Source of the DNA: Shinisaurus crocodilurus
Taxonomy: Eukaryota; Chordata; Lepidosauria; Squamata; Shinisauridae
Direction: 5' to 3'
Assembly (NCBI GenBank): GCA_021292165.1
Contig: CM037879.1
Location: 242,731,797 to 242,795,796, forward strand
Length of the DNA: 64,000 nucleotides
In this document: piece after piece, positions 31,335-43,185 of the stretch
How the letters are laid out: every line of letters begins with the position of its first letter
Numbering within the stretch: position 1 is the stretch's first letter
The notes under the pieces: generated by a model
The model's database searches: none
Seen by the model: only the letters and a program-made list of their open reading frames with translations
What the model was told of the DNA's origin: nothing
Translations under genes and position numbers: made by a program

Positions 31335-33149
31335 GCAGTGTTAAAGTCTAGACAAGAAGGGAAATGAATAAGGAGGTTTATCAGTAGTATATCTTTCTTT
31401 CTACATGGCCTCTCCCCACCCCTCATATCTGGCTATTAATTCTGGTAGAATATTTGGAGTTGGGGCAAGAGTCCCCAACGCAGTGCCAATGCAGTAAAGG
31501 GGACTTCCATGATTGTCCACGAAGCTCCCTGCCCCCTTCAAAAGAAAGGTTTTTAATAAAAACCTTGGAAAATGTTAGGGCAGTCTTCTTTCTCTCCCTT
31601 TCCAGCCTCTCTGTTCTCCCACCTCTATAGCTCACTGTTTTTCCCCTCCTAGCCTTGCTCTTTCTCTATCCCTCTGCCTTGCTTTCCCCCCTCCTTCCCA
31701 GCCTCTAGCTTTGCTATTTCTCTCCCTACCCCTTTACCTTGCTGTTTCTCCCCCTCCCAGCTTCTAGCCTTGCTCTTTCTCTCCCTCTACTCCTTTGCCT
31801 TGCTATTTCCTCCTTCCTCCCAGCCTCAAGCCTCACTATTTCTCTCTCCACCACCTATTTAGCTCACTTTTGACTAGCCAGGCCCCCATGGCAGCCATTA
31901 TATGACTAGCCACATCCTCCATGGGAGCCATTTTGTGGTGGTGCCCACAGCAGTTTCTCAAATTCCCAAATGTGCCCACGGGTCCAAAATGGTTGGGGAC
32001 TCCTGCTATAGAGTATCAGAGATTAGAGACAGGATGTTGTGTGACTGGGCTACTATATGATAACGAAGAAAACTTTCATTTGTGGTACCTCAATGGATGG
32101 AGTGCTCTCCAAATTCAGTGTCGGATTTTTTGCACAGGTAGGACTGGCTTGTGACCTTGAGAGATGTTGCCTCCTCATGTAGAGCTTCGCTCAGCTCATG
32201 TCCTTTCTGTCATCTGGACTGTTTTATTTACAGTGCAATCCTATACACATCTACTCAACACTAAGTACCATTGAGGTCAATGTGGCTTACTCCCAGGTGA
32301 GTACAGAATTGTGGCCTTATTTTAACTAAACCATTATTTGCATGCATATAGGAGTTTTAACAGGAATTCAAACTATCTGAAAAAGAAAGTAGGAAATTAG
32401 CTAGCCTTTCCTGTGACGTGACAGTTTTCTGCATGTAAGAATGTTTTGTTGGATTGGCATTCAATGTTGCAATCTCCCATCTTCTCCTGAAAGATGGTAC
32501 AGTTAAGAAACAGCTTTACAGGTGAAAACTTACTTGGCCTGGGGCAGATGAAACATTCCCAATCTCCTAATTATGGTTAGGAGATAGGAACATGGTCATG
32601 TTGTAGTCTTACATGTGCTCTCCCTGCTCCCTTCACCAACATGAATTCCATTGACACTTCCATGGTTTCCTTTAACCCTGTACATGTAGAGGTAAATGTT
32701 CATTGACACTAACCATGCTAACCTGGATTGGCCACTTCAAACCCTGAATTCAAACTTTAATTATGAGGGCAATCCTTTTCAGTGCTAACCACAGTTAGCA
32801 TTGACATACATGTAACACTACATCATGGTTAAAGGAAATCATGGGAGAAAGAGTGGGGATTCATACTGGAGAGGGGAGGAAACCCCCAAGTCCAAAGCAG
32901 GCACTCTGTCCGTTAACCATGGATTGAAGATGTAGAAAGTTAAATCAACATCTGGCTTTTGTCCAGAGTGTCAAAAGTCCCAGATACTGTTTTGTAAAGA
33001 AATATGGGAAGCTATTCTTGCACAGTCGGTTCTTAGCTCAATATAATTCCTATAGATTTAGTGCTTGTGTTAGGCACTGCAGTCAACTGCACTGTGTAAT
33101 GTCAAAGATTTAAGGGTGAATTTAACTACCCCTCCCATTTGTACCAGCC

Positions 33150-33545
33150 AGGAAAACCTACTCTTAGGTCATCTTCAGCAGCTCTCCTCCAGGTGCCCTT
33201 CCTGAAAAAAATTAAGGTGGAAGGCTACAAGGGTCACGGCCTTCTCAGTTGTGGCACCCTGCTTGTTGAATGCCCGGCCCAAGGAGGCTTGCCTGGCACT
33301 CACACTGTCATCTTTGTGGCACCAGGCAAAGACATTTCTTTTCTCCCAGGTATTTTATATTTTTGATCCTAGATTTTATAATTAGATTTCAGAATTTTTA
33401 TGTGGCCATCGACTGGAATGGTTGCTTCCAGATACTTTACACTGTATTTTTATCTCCTGTGCTGGTAGTTGTCATTCCTTTATTGTGCATTGTGTTTCCA
33501 TAAACTTCTGTTATTGAGCGGACTAAAAATACAATAAATAAATAA
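33150..33545 (+). mobile_element. L2-like LINE 3' end
   Basis: It includes CACGGCCTTCTCAGTTGTGG, CACCCTGCTTGTTGAATGCC and TTTGTGGCACCAGGCAAAGA, the C-terminal coding remnant followed by a 3'UTR that ends in (AATA)n at 33526-33549. The same GGCCTTCTCAGTTGTGGCAC motif recurs at 50260-50280 and 60168-60188. Confidence 0.8.
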
Positions 33546-34719
33546 ATAAGCATCCAAATTTACCACCCCCTCTTGCAGGTTACTTTTGGAGAGATGGCAG
33601 GTAGAACCAGTTTGGGTGTGGGGGGTTGCTAGATTGGGGGCAGTTTTTTCTTTTCTTATGCTTCCAAAAAGCTACCACCTATAAGAATGGTGGGCTTGTC
33701 CTCTTCCACCCACCCTCTCATGATTAAAAAAATGAAAAATAAAAAATTTAAAATTAAATCCAGAGGCATGCTAGCAGCAGGAAAAACATGGTAGCGGCTA
33801 GAGGTTTTGCTCTGGCCGCTACAACATTAAATTTAAATCTGGGAGGGAGCAGGGGAAGAGGAGAAGAAGCCAGGTGCCCTCACAAGTGGTAGCTTTTAAA
33901 AAATTGCAAGCTGGGCAAAATGGTTTATTCTTCCCACTCCTCCACCCGTTTCAGGTCAAACCCCATAACGGGGTGAGGTAAACCCAGCCCTAGTCACAAT
34001 TAGGGGTGCATGGATTTTGTTAAATCCATTCCATCTGTGTTTTGCAGGTTGTCAGGCGTCTTTCATTCCATTGTCCGCTCATGGATGTAATTGGATTTTT
34101 TGTAGGAGAATTTTGTTCTACTTGCACTAATTCACATGTGCGCTAATGCACACTTGGCACAAATGCACTAATGCACATTAGTTAATACAAATTTGTGCAA
34201 ATCTCACCAAAAGTGTGTGGGGAGAAGTGAAAAATGCACAAATCCCCCACACTTTTAGCCTATGGGGGGGAAATTCACATTTTTGGTCGGTATCCCCCCC
34301 CCCCCCCCATTTTTGTATGGCTAAATTTGTGTACAATTCTGGAAAGTAAAAAACCAATTCACAAGTCTGTGGAATCCACATGACTCAGAAAAAGCTGGTC
34401 TACTACAGAATCCATGGGCTGGATTCATAGAAATCCAAATTCATTTGAATCTATTGTGGAGATGTACATAATTTGAGTGGTGAGCCAATGTGAAGGTGCA
34501 CCTTTTCCCATTTTGTTTGAGGTTGGGGAAAACCCACTCTTCATACTTCTAGCTGAAGCTAGCTGATTGGTTGATTAGTTGGCTGAGTGACTTGCTCCCT
34601 GTGATGTCGCGAGGCAAGTTTTTCAGTGTTTAAAAAATGCAGGCAAAATACAGATGTGCAATTGAATGATCATGCATACTGTACTTAAAGAAAAGAAGAA
34701 GCTCAATAGGAGGGGTGAG

Positions 34720-34968
34720 ACTATTTATTTATTTATTTATTTATTATATTTATACCCCACCTTTTTTCCTGAAAGGAACCCAAGGTGGCTTACATAATCC
34801 TCCTCCTCCGCTCCATTTTATCCTCACAACAACCCAGTGAGGTAGGTTAGGCTGAGAGTCAGTGACTGGCCCAAAGTCACCCAGTGAGTTTCATGGCCAA
34901 GCGGGGACTAGAACCCGGATCTCCCGAGTCCCAGTCCAACACTCTCACCACTACACCACACTGGCTCT
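34720..34968 (-). mobile_element. tRNA-derived CORE-like SINE, full length
   Basis: On the minus strand, head to tail: GAGCCAGTGTGGTGTAGTGG, TGAGAGTGTTGGACTGGGAC, TCGGGAGATCCGGGTTCTAG (B box GGTTCTAGTCC), CTGGGTGACTTTGGGCCAGT, GTAGGTTAGGCTGAGAG in inverse, then GCCACCTTGGGTTCC, and a (AAAT)n tail. The tRNA-like promoter boxes are well preserved. Confidence 0.92.
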
Positions 34969-35485
34969 GATTGTTTGAATCGGTGTTTGATTTGTTGGTC
35001 AGTATATCTGTTATTGGCATTCTTAATGTGGGAGGATGCTGTACTCACCTAGCTGTGAAAATATACTCTGCAGCACCTGGTTTGTTTGTTTTTGTTAAGT
35101 TTACCTATATACCCTGCTAAAGCTACTGTCTCTCTGGACTAAGTGTCAGATTTAGGAATATGTTAAAGGCAATCCAGGTGGCTTAAAGCCAAGCTCCAAA
35201 GGGGGGGGGGAGGAATACATTATCATTTATCAGTAACTTATTGTTTATTGTTTACATCTAGGAAACTTGCTCTTTGTATCACACGGAACATGCAAAATTA
35301 ATGAATCACATTAATTAGTTTTTGCCACCCATAACAATCTTAAAAATTAGCATAGTTACAATAAATTTTAAGGTGTAGCATCTTTGTTTTCATGTTCCTT
35401 AGCAATTGGAACAATAAAAAGAGCACTGACCACAGCTAATAGAATAACCTTCTAGGCAAAATGTGCAAATATTCATTCTTTAGAA

Positions 35486-35620
35486 CAGTGTTCTCCAACC
35501 TTGGGTCCCCAGATGTTTTTGGCCTACAACTCCCAGCATGCCCCAGCCAGCTACGCTGGCTGGGGCATGCTGGGAGTTGTAGGCCAAAAACATCTGGGGA
35601 CCCAAGGTTGGAGAACACTG
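35486..35620. mobile_element. Perfectly palindromic hAT-type MITE with an exact 8-bp target duplication
   Basis: It starts CAGTGTTCTCCAACCTTGGG and its entire second half is the inverse, ending GGTTGGAGAACACTG. The hairpin apex is CCAGCTACGCTGG. Flanks are CTTTAGAA at 35478-35485 and 35621-35628, an exact match. At 135 bp with almost no arm mismatches it looks young. The sister copy is 45818-45937. Confidence 0.95.
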
Positions 35621-36279
35621 CTTTAGAACACACTCAGAGTATTTCCAAATACTCTAATGAATATTACATTAGGATAAGGGGTGCTTAGGAACTACAAAAT
35701 CATGTGGGGAAAGAATGAAGCAAGGCATATATGACAGGAGAATAAAATATATTTTTGATTACCCTGTGCATTCATTAAGGGAGACAATAGTAATAATTAT
35801 CCGCAGCTAAAGTAGCTGTTCACCTCTTTATCTCTAGCAATGTCTTACATGGATTTCCTTTGAGGAAATGATAATTATACACATGCTTCTCCTTTCTCTT
35901 GCCAAAGTCATGGCACAAAAAGGATCTAAAATATAAATCTTTTTTACAACCAAAAATCTATATTTTACCCTGTCTTTACACGCTAATGAGGATTTATTGC
36001 ATTTTATAATTAAATAAAATATATGGGGCACAATCCAGCCAAAATGTATCATGTTGTAGTTTAATATGAAAGGTTTAGGCTTAACTCATCCATAGAAATC
36101 AACATGTCTTAATAGTGCTCAGCTTTGGCTGGGTTGTGTCATTTGAGGTAAAGAGTTTTTGAAAGACCTCTGACTTGTAAGAGATAAGGAAAATATCACA
36201 TTTCATAAGATCAGAAATCAAGAACCACTGATGGCTCCCTTCGTTATTTATGAATAATAATTCAAGTGGCTGTACATAC

Positions 36280-36342
36280 CAGAGTGTCCATCTTCCGGAC
36301 ATATTTAAGGGCTATCATATAATCATTTGGAAGATTTCCAAC
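36280..36342 (-). CDS. KITLG: KITLG exon 3: helix A region
   Basis: This 63-nt exon has 21 codons, in phase 0 at both ends. It reads VGNLPNDYMIALKYVRKMDTL, quoted here in two parts: VGNLPNDYMIALKY, then VRKMDTL. It matches the family segment (NLP-DYMI-LKYV-MD-L) that makes helix A and the loop contacting KIT. The length equals the mammalian exon. The acceptor is TGTAG before GTTGG and the donor is CTG|GTATGT, both canonical. It lies between a 12.8-kb intron 2 and a 9.3-kb intron 3. The NLP motif and the acidic/tyrosine pair (NDY) are kept, while the loop after KYV is basic (RK) instead of the PG seen in mammals. No frame damage is visible. Confidence 0.95.
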
Positions 36343-36971
36343 CTACAGACAGACAGACAGCAAAGGACATTAAAGGTTATTTAGTTATTCTATTTTAAAT
36401 AAAGCTTAAGCATGTGCTATAGCACAGTAGTATTAAATACTCTGCGAAAGACAGATCTAACTTACCAACTGGCATTATGCCAGCTGGAGCTTAACATACC
36501 ACCCATTTGCACCTTATATGTAGCAATGTGCATAGAAAATTCAAGTTAGTTCCTGTGTGCTGGCATTTATTTTTATAAGTTATACACCCTAGAGGTTTGG
36601 GTGAGACATATTTCCAACCATGCTTTCAACTTCTCTTTTGAGAACAAGCTATGGTTTGCACCAACCACAGTTTGCCACCTTTGGATGAAATAGCAAGCTG
36701 TAGTTTATTGCAAACTAGAAGTGCAAGCTTCTGAATCAACTCCCTTTGTATACGAAAGGGTGGAGGTTGGAGTATGGGAGTCCAAGGCTCACCATGGCTT
36801 GTTCTCATTTGCTGTTACATCTCAATTCTGAACTGGACCAGTATGTTCTTGGGCAAGGTCACTGATCCCCGATCTCTTTGGAGCAGGAATACTAATAACC
36901 ATCCCTACACCTGTTCCTCTTAGTTGGGGGATGTTACAAAATATTTAGACATATTGGGTGGTGTTGAGCAG

Positions 36972-37318
36972 GGGTGTGCTCAACCCCTGCTCAACACCTG
37001 AACGGCTGAATTCCATTTCAGAGAAACTCTGGGGGGCGGGCATTCCAGTGGTGGACAGGACCAAAGGCAAAAAGGTGGGGACAAAAATACCAGCATATTT
37101 TAGCTTAAAGCTCTCACTGCCAGTAACTATGTAAGTCTTGGGAGAGGCATTTCAACCTTTTAGAATGGGAGGGAACTGCCCAAAAGCTGGGTAACCACCA
37201 AACAATCATTGCGCCGGGGAAAGGAGAAGAAGGCATGACCATCTATGGAATACCGGAAGGTCAGATTGTAATCCCGGGAGAGCCATTTTGCCCCCAAACT
37301 GGAGGTTCTGGGCCTCTA
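36972..37318 (-). mobile_element. hAT-type MITE, CAGGGGTGCAGAAC family, degraded ends
   Basis: The interior GCTGAATTCCATTTCAGAGA, CATTCCAGTGGTGG, AATACCAGCATATTTTAGCT and GGCATTTCAACCTTTTAGAA matches the sister copies. Both ends are altered: the left end has a CAGGGGTGTGCTCAACCCCT duplication/inversion and the right end reads GGAGGTTCTGGGCCTC. Confidence 0.7.
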
Positions 37319-37759
37319 AAGCTTTTAAAACAAAATAGATGTGTTTATATATAAATACAAGGAAATCTAAAAGGTATCAACAAGGAACACAGACAACTGT
37401 AAACAGGACAATGAAAGGCAAGAGGCTAATTTCTCTATCTACTTCTACACTGCACTAGTTCTAAAACATAAAAAGATCCTAGGGAACAATTCAGATATTC
37501 ATATCTCTTTATCAGATAACTGAGGAACATCACTTGCCCCAGAATTAGTGAATTCTGACATTTTTCACCAAAAGCCTCTTTTCAAAGAATGCTAGGGAAG
37601 AGTTTGGCTTCTTGGGTGTTGCCCAATCAATTTCCAGAAGGACTAAGCTAATTTAAGAAACTAATTTAGGATCAACTAATGCTAACAAGATTTCCTTGGA
37701 CAGGTGGGCAGTTGCACCTTCCAAGCTAGAATTCATTTAACAAATTAATGGATATAATT

Positions 37760-38095
37760 CCAGTATTTGAAGGGATGTCACACAGAGGAGGGCAAAGATC
37801 TCTTCTCATTCATCCCAGTTTGCAGGACACGGAGTAATGGGCTCAAGTTACAGGAACCTAGATTCCACCTAAACATCAGGAAAAATTTCCTGACTGTCAG
37901 AGCAATAAGACAATGGAATCAACTACCTAGGGAGGTCGTGGGCTCTCCCACTCTGGAGGCATTCAAGGTGCAGCTGGACAGACATCTGTCAGAGATGCTT
38001 TGACCTAGATTCCTGCATTGAGCAGGGGGTTGGACTCGATGGCCTTGTAGGCCCCTTCCAACTCTACTTTTCTATGATTCTATGATTCTATGATA
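37760..38095 (+). mobile_element. CR1 LINE 3' end with octamer tail
   Basis: The sequence AGATTCCACCTAAACATCAG, GAAAAATTTCCTGACTGTCA, GAGCAATAAGACAATGGAAT, GGTCGTGGGCTCTCCC and TTGGACTCGATGGCCTTGTA is the classic CR1 3' region. It closes with repeated TTCTATGA octamers. The frame at 37767-38003 (RFHLNIRKNFLTVRAIRQWN, QLPREVVGSPTLEAFKVQLD) is the C-terminus of CR1 ORF2. This element supplies the tail found on the 5S-derived SINEs. Confidence 0.93.
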
Positions 38096-38829
38096 AAAGA
38101 TCCTCTGACTTAAGTTCCTTATAAGATTAAAACAACAGGCAAGGTGGGCAATTAAGCTAAGGAAAAAGTTAATGTTTTGGCAAGAGAAATTCATTTACAT
38201 TTTACAAACATCTCAAACAGAAATTCATTTTAATTTGACAAAAATCTTAAACAAACAAAAGGAAAGCTTGGTAATTACTTTAATGCACATTTCCTAGAAC
38301 TGTCATTGAGCAGTGAACATTTCACAAGATCTGTCAGTCTGTTCTCACCCAGGTTGGATTTCTTTAGGATATATCAAAAACTCACACCAATGTGTGAATG
38401 GTGCTTTCATGTTCCATCTTACTTAATTTTACTTAATGTTAGAAGAGGATAGGTCCAGGTTCATTCATCATAAGTGCATCTAGAATCTGTGTTTGATGCT
38501 AATGTAAAACAAAACATTGTATACATGGAGATATATATATTTTTTGCAAGATATAGTTGGCCCTTATATGACAACAAAAAAAGCATATTGAATTGAAAAC
38601 TCTGGTTTCCTATTTCAAACCTATTTCTATATTGTGTCAAATCCCTTAGACTGTTTCACATTTCCCCCCTTGTTTTATTTTGCTACATTTATCATCATAC
38701 TGTGTTAGCAGATAATGAGAGTTCCAATGACCATATCTTGGCTTAATAAACTGATATTTGAATGAGCCTTTTGGTTGTGCATGCAGCCCCCTTGCAGAAG
38801 CCTGCCCAGCAAACAAATGAAGGTCTCCA

Positions 38830-39110
38830 TTAACTATATCTTCCAAGAAACTATGATTAGCAGCTTGGAACAAGCCAAGATATTGAGCTGAGGCCAAACC
38901 ATGGTTTAATATCCTGGCCTGTTCTGAAGCTGTTAACCATAGTTTCCTAGTCCAGATGAATTGGGAAACTACAATTAATAAAGACTTCCTGGTTCATTTG
39001 TTCACTCATGCAAGGGGAGGAGGTACAGTGGGTGCTGTGTGTGGTCAAAACACTTGTTCATATCTCAGTTTATTAAGCCAAGATATAATAATCCTAATGT
39101 GTTCATTTTG
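38830..39110. repeat. Interspersed repeat related to 16680-17050
   Basis: It shares ATATTGAGCTGAGGCCAAAC-like, AACCATAGTTTCCTAGTCCA-like, AAAGACTTCCTGGTT and ATCTCAGTTTATTAAGCCAA-like blocks with 16680-17050 in the same order. It is probably a non-autonomous DNA element with a GATATCTCG/ATT-type end. The family is not identified. Confidence 0.5.
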
Positions 39111-39854
39111 GGATCCAGGATCAGCTGTACTTCAAGCAAAGAACAGATACTGTTTTCCATACTCAGTATGGATACTTGATACTTAGCAATGTCAGCAACT
39201 GTATATTCCTTTAAGAAAGGTCACTGCAAGATTAAATTTGTTCCAGATCAAGGAGCACTACAAGAATCAACATGCATTATGTATACAATCTACTTTACTG
39301 GCATCAACGCCTGTCAAGCACTTTTCACGCACAGTTAAAAAAACATAAGTGGCCAAGACTACAGATTCAAGGAGTAAGAACATTTTAATAACTTCTAAAC
39401 TGAAAACAACTCAGCATTAGACAGCTTGTGCCTGACAGCAGGCTTGGATGGGGGGTTTTTTGCTTTGTTTTTTTAAATAGGCACACTGTCTTACTCAGGA
39501 AACTTCTCTTGATTTAGAATTATTTATGGAATTACTTGCCTAAATATAGTTGTAAGTTTGCTGTGTCATCTATGTCCATTTCATAGAAAGTACAAAGTCA
39601 TCATGCACACAGTATCTTAATGGCAAATTGTAGAGATGACATGTTTGAAATTCCCTGGACCTCCTCCTCTAGTCCTGCACACCCTTCCTAATCCCCCAAC
39701 CCTCTCATTCTCGCAATATCTTCCTTGTCTTCTGAAATATCTGGCTGCTCCACCCTGGCTGCAAAGGATAACCTGGTAGACCCTTATAATTTTAAAAGCC
39801 AAGGTCCACAAACAAGAGTTGGTAAAATAAACATCATAAGTATTACCCATAGAC

Positions 39855-40194
39855 TAGGGGTGTAGAACCTCAGGCCTGGGGACCAAATCTGGTAGTCCTG
39901 GGATCCTGGTCTGGCCCTCCTGTTTCTCCAAATGGATATGCCCCTTTCTCCAAAGCACCGTTTGGTGCTTTCCTGGATTTCATGCAGTCCCCACCCCCCT
40001 TCTAAAAGCTTGAGGTGCCTCTCCTGAGGCATCTTACTGGCAGGAAGAGCTTTAAGCTCAAATATACTGGTATTGTTGGTTTTTTGGCCCTGCCCATTTT
40101 TGCCTTCAGCTCCGCCCATCACTGGAATGGGGCCCCCAAGAGCTTCTCCAAAATGGAATTTGGCAGGGGTGCAGAAAGAGTGTCCGAACCCCTG
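39855..40194 (+). mobile_element. hAT-type MITE, CAGGGGTGCAGAAC family, with target duplication
   Basis: It starts TAGGGGTGTAGAACCTCAGG (CAG decayed to TAG) and ends GTCCGAACCCCTG. Flanks CCATAGAC (39847-39854) and CCATAGGC (40195-40202) match at 7 of 8 positions. The element is 340 bp with interior blocks as in other copies (GAGGTGCCTCTCC, CTGGCAGGAAGAGCTTTAAG, ACTGGAATGGGG). Confidence 0.9.
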
Positions 40195-40290
40195 CCATAG
40201 GCTATGGAATTCAATAGGACCTTTGCTAGTTCCAATCAGTTCAGCCATTTCAGACAATTTTGATGGAAGGACTTCAGCCAAAAGATTCAC

Positions 40291-40448
40291 AGATCATAGA
40301 GCTGGAAGGTGCCTACAAGACCATCAAGTCCAACCCCCTGCTCAATGCAGGAAACTAGAGGAGGGGTCTCCCATCCAAGTAATAACCAGGCCTGACCCTG
40401 TTTAGCTTCCCACGCTCAGACAAGCTGAGCCAGTGGGAGCCAGAGGCT
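40291..40448 (-). mobile_element. 5S rRNA-derived SINE with a CR1 3' tail, copy C
   Basis: The minus strand contains GGAAGCTAAACAGGGTCAGG, CCTGGTTATTACTTGGATGG, GAGACC and then TTCCTGCATTGAGCAGGGGG, TTGGACTTGATGGTCTTG, CACCTTCCAGCTCTATGATC. The 5S control region is kept with few changes. Confidence 0.88.
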
Positions 40449-41174
40449 TTTGTGAGAAAACAAAACATCCCAGTATTAAATTAAACAAAACATCCCAGTG
40501 CACATATTTTCATATATGTTAGCAAAATTCAAGGTCAAAATATACCTGCAAAATCAAGAGTTTGTGTAACAACAATAGTCACAATCCAGCTACCTGCTTG
40601 GTGAAACATGCCTCAAAGCTCCCTGTTATGGGACCAGAGTGAGAAGAGACACAGGGGTCAATGCCTATCTACACAGAGTGTGGATAATTAGTCTGGAAGG
40701 ACAGTCTAGCAATCCACGTTACATCACCATCCCTTCCTTGCACATGCAGATCTGCCCTGCATGTGGATCCTTCTGTTACCTGAAACGGTGGGATTTCATA
40801 TAGGTCTGAAGGCAGTTGATCTGCTTGTGTGTATATATGTATGTATGTGCACAAAGCAGACTCTGTAGGGTGCATGGGAACAGTTGTTCTGCATGTGCAG
40901 AAACCTGCTGCATACACAAGTGGATCCCTGGACAAGAGCTGTTCTCTAATTACCTTGCTTTGTTAGCAGTTCCTAGCAACTGAGCCCAACGCTCAGACTC
41001 CGAGAGAGGAGAAGGTCCCACAGATTATTCAGAGTTGCAACATAAAAATAGTATTTTTGTTGCTGCTGTTGTTTTTGTCAAGGCTTATCTCAGTTAACAC
41101 TGGTCTCCCTAGTGAGTGACACTGTACAAGGTTTACCACATTCAAAACTACTGGGGAAAGAAAGTTAGTTTCTG

Positions 41175-41346
41175 CCAGTGAGCCTTTCCTAAGGCTTACT
41201 GGCAGTAAGAGCTTTAAGCTAAAATATGCTGATATTTTGGGCCCACCCCTTTTGCCTTTTGGCCCCACCTACCAATGGAATGTGGCTCCTGAAAGCTTCT
41301 CCGAATGGAATTTGGCTCTCAGGCTGAAAGGTGTACCCCACCCCTG
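41175..41346 (+). mobile_element. hAT-type MITE, CAGGGGTGCAGAAC family, right half only
   Basis: It holds TGGCAGTAAGAGCTTTAAGC, TAAAATATGCTGATATTTTG, CCAATGGAATGTGGCTCC and a CCCACCCCTG end. The left half is absent or unrecognisable. Confidence 0.7.
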
Positions 41347-41924
41347 TTTTATATTTATATATTGTCCATCATATTAACAGCTGTTTGCATGAATTGGTCC
41401 TATATCAGCTCTTGAAGCAGTCGATCTTTCCAAAGGCCATTTTTGGGGTGTGTGCATGAACCCCACTGAAACATTACATCTAGTAGTAAACCTTTCTAAT
41501 ACTTCAGAATATAAGTGAAAAATCCTTCCTGATCCCAGTGGACCATTGAGAAGACACCAGAATGCAACTACTGTAATAACATACGCTTTAGAAAAATATC
41601 CAGTTCTGACTTTAAGCCAGAGATGTTCATCTATCACAACTGATAAATATACAACAGCCTTCTGTTCGATTCTTTATGTGTTATCATCTTTCATCTATAT
41701 TGTATTGTTTTTGTAGCTCTTAAGTCCCTGATACTGATTGGCTGAGCTGATGCAGTATCACAGAAGGTTACAGAAGTAAATGTTTTGCAGTCCAGCTTCT
41801 ATTTCTCTCTGAGAATGAGAAAAGGTACTGGAAGGTAAGGAAGCTTAGGTACGGGGAGCCAATAGGGAAAAGGCAAAATGCTTGGTAAGCAATGGATTGG
41901 AGGTTGGAGGGAACAGGAAGGAAC

Positions 41925-43131
41925 TTTTGATACCATTGATCATGGTATCCTCCTGGATCGACTCTGCAGGTTGGGCATTGGAGGCACTGTGTTGCACTGG
42001 TTTTGGTCCTGCCTGCGGGGTCGATTTCAGAAAGTAAGATTGAGTGACTATTCCTCGGACCCTTGGCAATTGCGCTATGGGGTTCCACAGGATACCATCT
42101 TGTCCCCAATGTTGTTTAACATCTATATGAAGCTGCTGGGAGCAGTCATTAGGGGATTTGGAGCCAAGTGCCATCAGTACGCTGATGACACAGAGCTCTA
42201 TATCCCTGTGACAACTGAATCAGGAGAGACTACCTGAACTCAGTGATGGGCTGGATGAGGGCCAATAAGCTGAGGCTGAATCCTGGCAAGATGGAAACCC
42301 TGTGGGTGAGTGGTTCCCTGAGTCTGAGAGATAGGCTCATTGCCTGTTCTGGATGGGGTTGCACTCCCTTTGAAAGATGAGGTTCGTAGTCTGGGGGTAC
42401 TCCTAGATTCATCATTGTCACTGGAGTCACAAGTGACTGTGGCAGCTCAGAGTGCCTTTTACTATCTTCGATTGGTTCACCAGCTATGGCCTCTCCTGGA
42501 CAGGGATAGCTTGGCCACAGTGATACAGACGCTAGTAACCTCAAGACTGGATTACTGCAATGCGCTCTATGTGGGGCTGCCCTTATGGCTGCTCTGGAAG
42601 CTGGAGCTAGTGCAGAATGCAGCAGCTCGGCTTTTGTCGGGAGCTGCCCCTTTTCAGCATGCAACTCCTTTGCTGAAGGAACTGCACTGGCTACCTATTC
42701 GCTACTGGGTCAGGTTTAAGGTCCTGGTACTTGTGTGCGAAGCCTGAAACAACTAGGGACCAGATTACCTAAGAGAGTGCCTCCTCCCATACCAACCTGC
42801 CCGGTCGCTGAGGTCATCAGATGGCATGCTCCTGGTGGTTCCTCATGGACCTTTGGCCCGATTGGAGTCCACCAGGAGAAGGGCCTTCAGTGTGGCAGCT
42901 CCATTTCTGTAGAACTCCCTGCCTCTAGAAGTCAGGCAGGCTCCAACACTGTGCTGCTTTCAGCACCTGCTGAAGACCTCCTTGTTCCAGGAAGCCTTCC
43001 CTGCTCTCCAACCACAACTGTAATTGTTACTTTGTTTTCAATGTGTTGTTTTTGTTTCTTTTATCTGTTTTTGTCTTTTTATTGTTCACCGCTCCGGAAT
43101 CTGCTTGATGTGGAGTGGTACAAATACTGTA

Positions 43132-43185
<54 letters not shown>
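41925..43185 (+). mobile_element. L2-like LINE, 5'-truncated, with a (GAT)n tail
   Basis: The element enters in reverse transcriptase block 4 (TFDTIDHGILLDRLCRLGIG), then LRYGVPQDTILSPMLFNIYM and the catalytic CHQYADDTELY. After a frameshift at about 42230 it continues with LDGVALPLKDEVRSLGVLLD, SRLDYCNALYVGLPLWLLWK and ELHWLPIRYWVRFKVL. A further break near 42747 precedes a 3'UTR (GTTCACCGCTCCGGAATC, TGGAGTGGTACAAATACTGT) and (GAT)n at 43132-43181. Two frame breaks make it non-coding. The 3' end differs from the (ATT)n-tailed LINE at 4511-6985, so it is a separate family of the same group. PQD replaces the usual PQG in block 5. Confidence 0.92.

Larger units (their letters stand above)
26968..36279 (-). 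other. KITLG: KITLG intron 3
   Basis: Donor GTATGT at 36279, acceptor CCCTGACAG at 26968. It is 9.3 kb and contains MITEs at 27525-27842, 28288-28662, 31183-31334 and 35486-35620, a CR1 fragment at 30598-30790, an L2-like 3' end at 33150-33545, a SINE at 34720-34968, and (CT)n(CA)n at 29881-29938. I see nothing recognisable in 27850-28280, 28680-29400, 29950-30590, 32330-33140, 33560-34710 and 35640-36270, apart from a CT-rich stretch at about 31590-31860. Confidence 0.9.

Noticed and set aside
34900..34968. tRNA gene on the minus strand.
   Set aside because: A- and B-box-like stretches belong to a SINE with several copies here, and no cloverleaf with a matched acceptor stem is evident.
37767..38003. 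Independent small protein (KGCHTEEGKDLFSF start).
   Set aside because: It is the C-terminus of CR1 ORF2 in a truncated copy, followed by the CR1 3'UTR.
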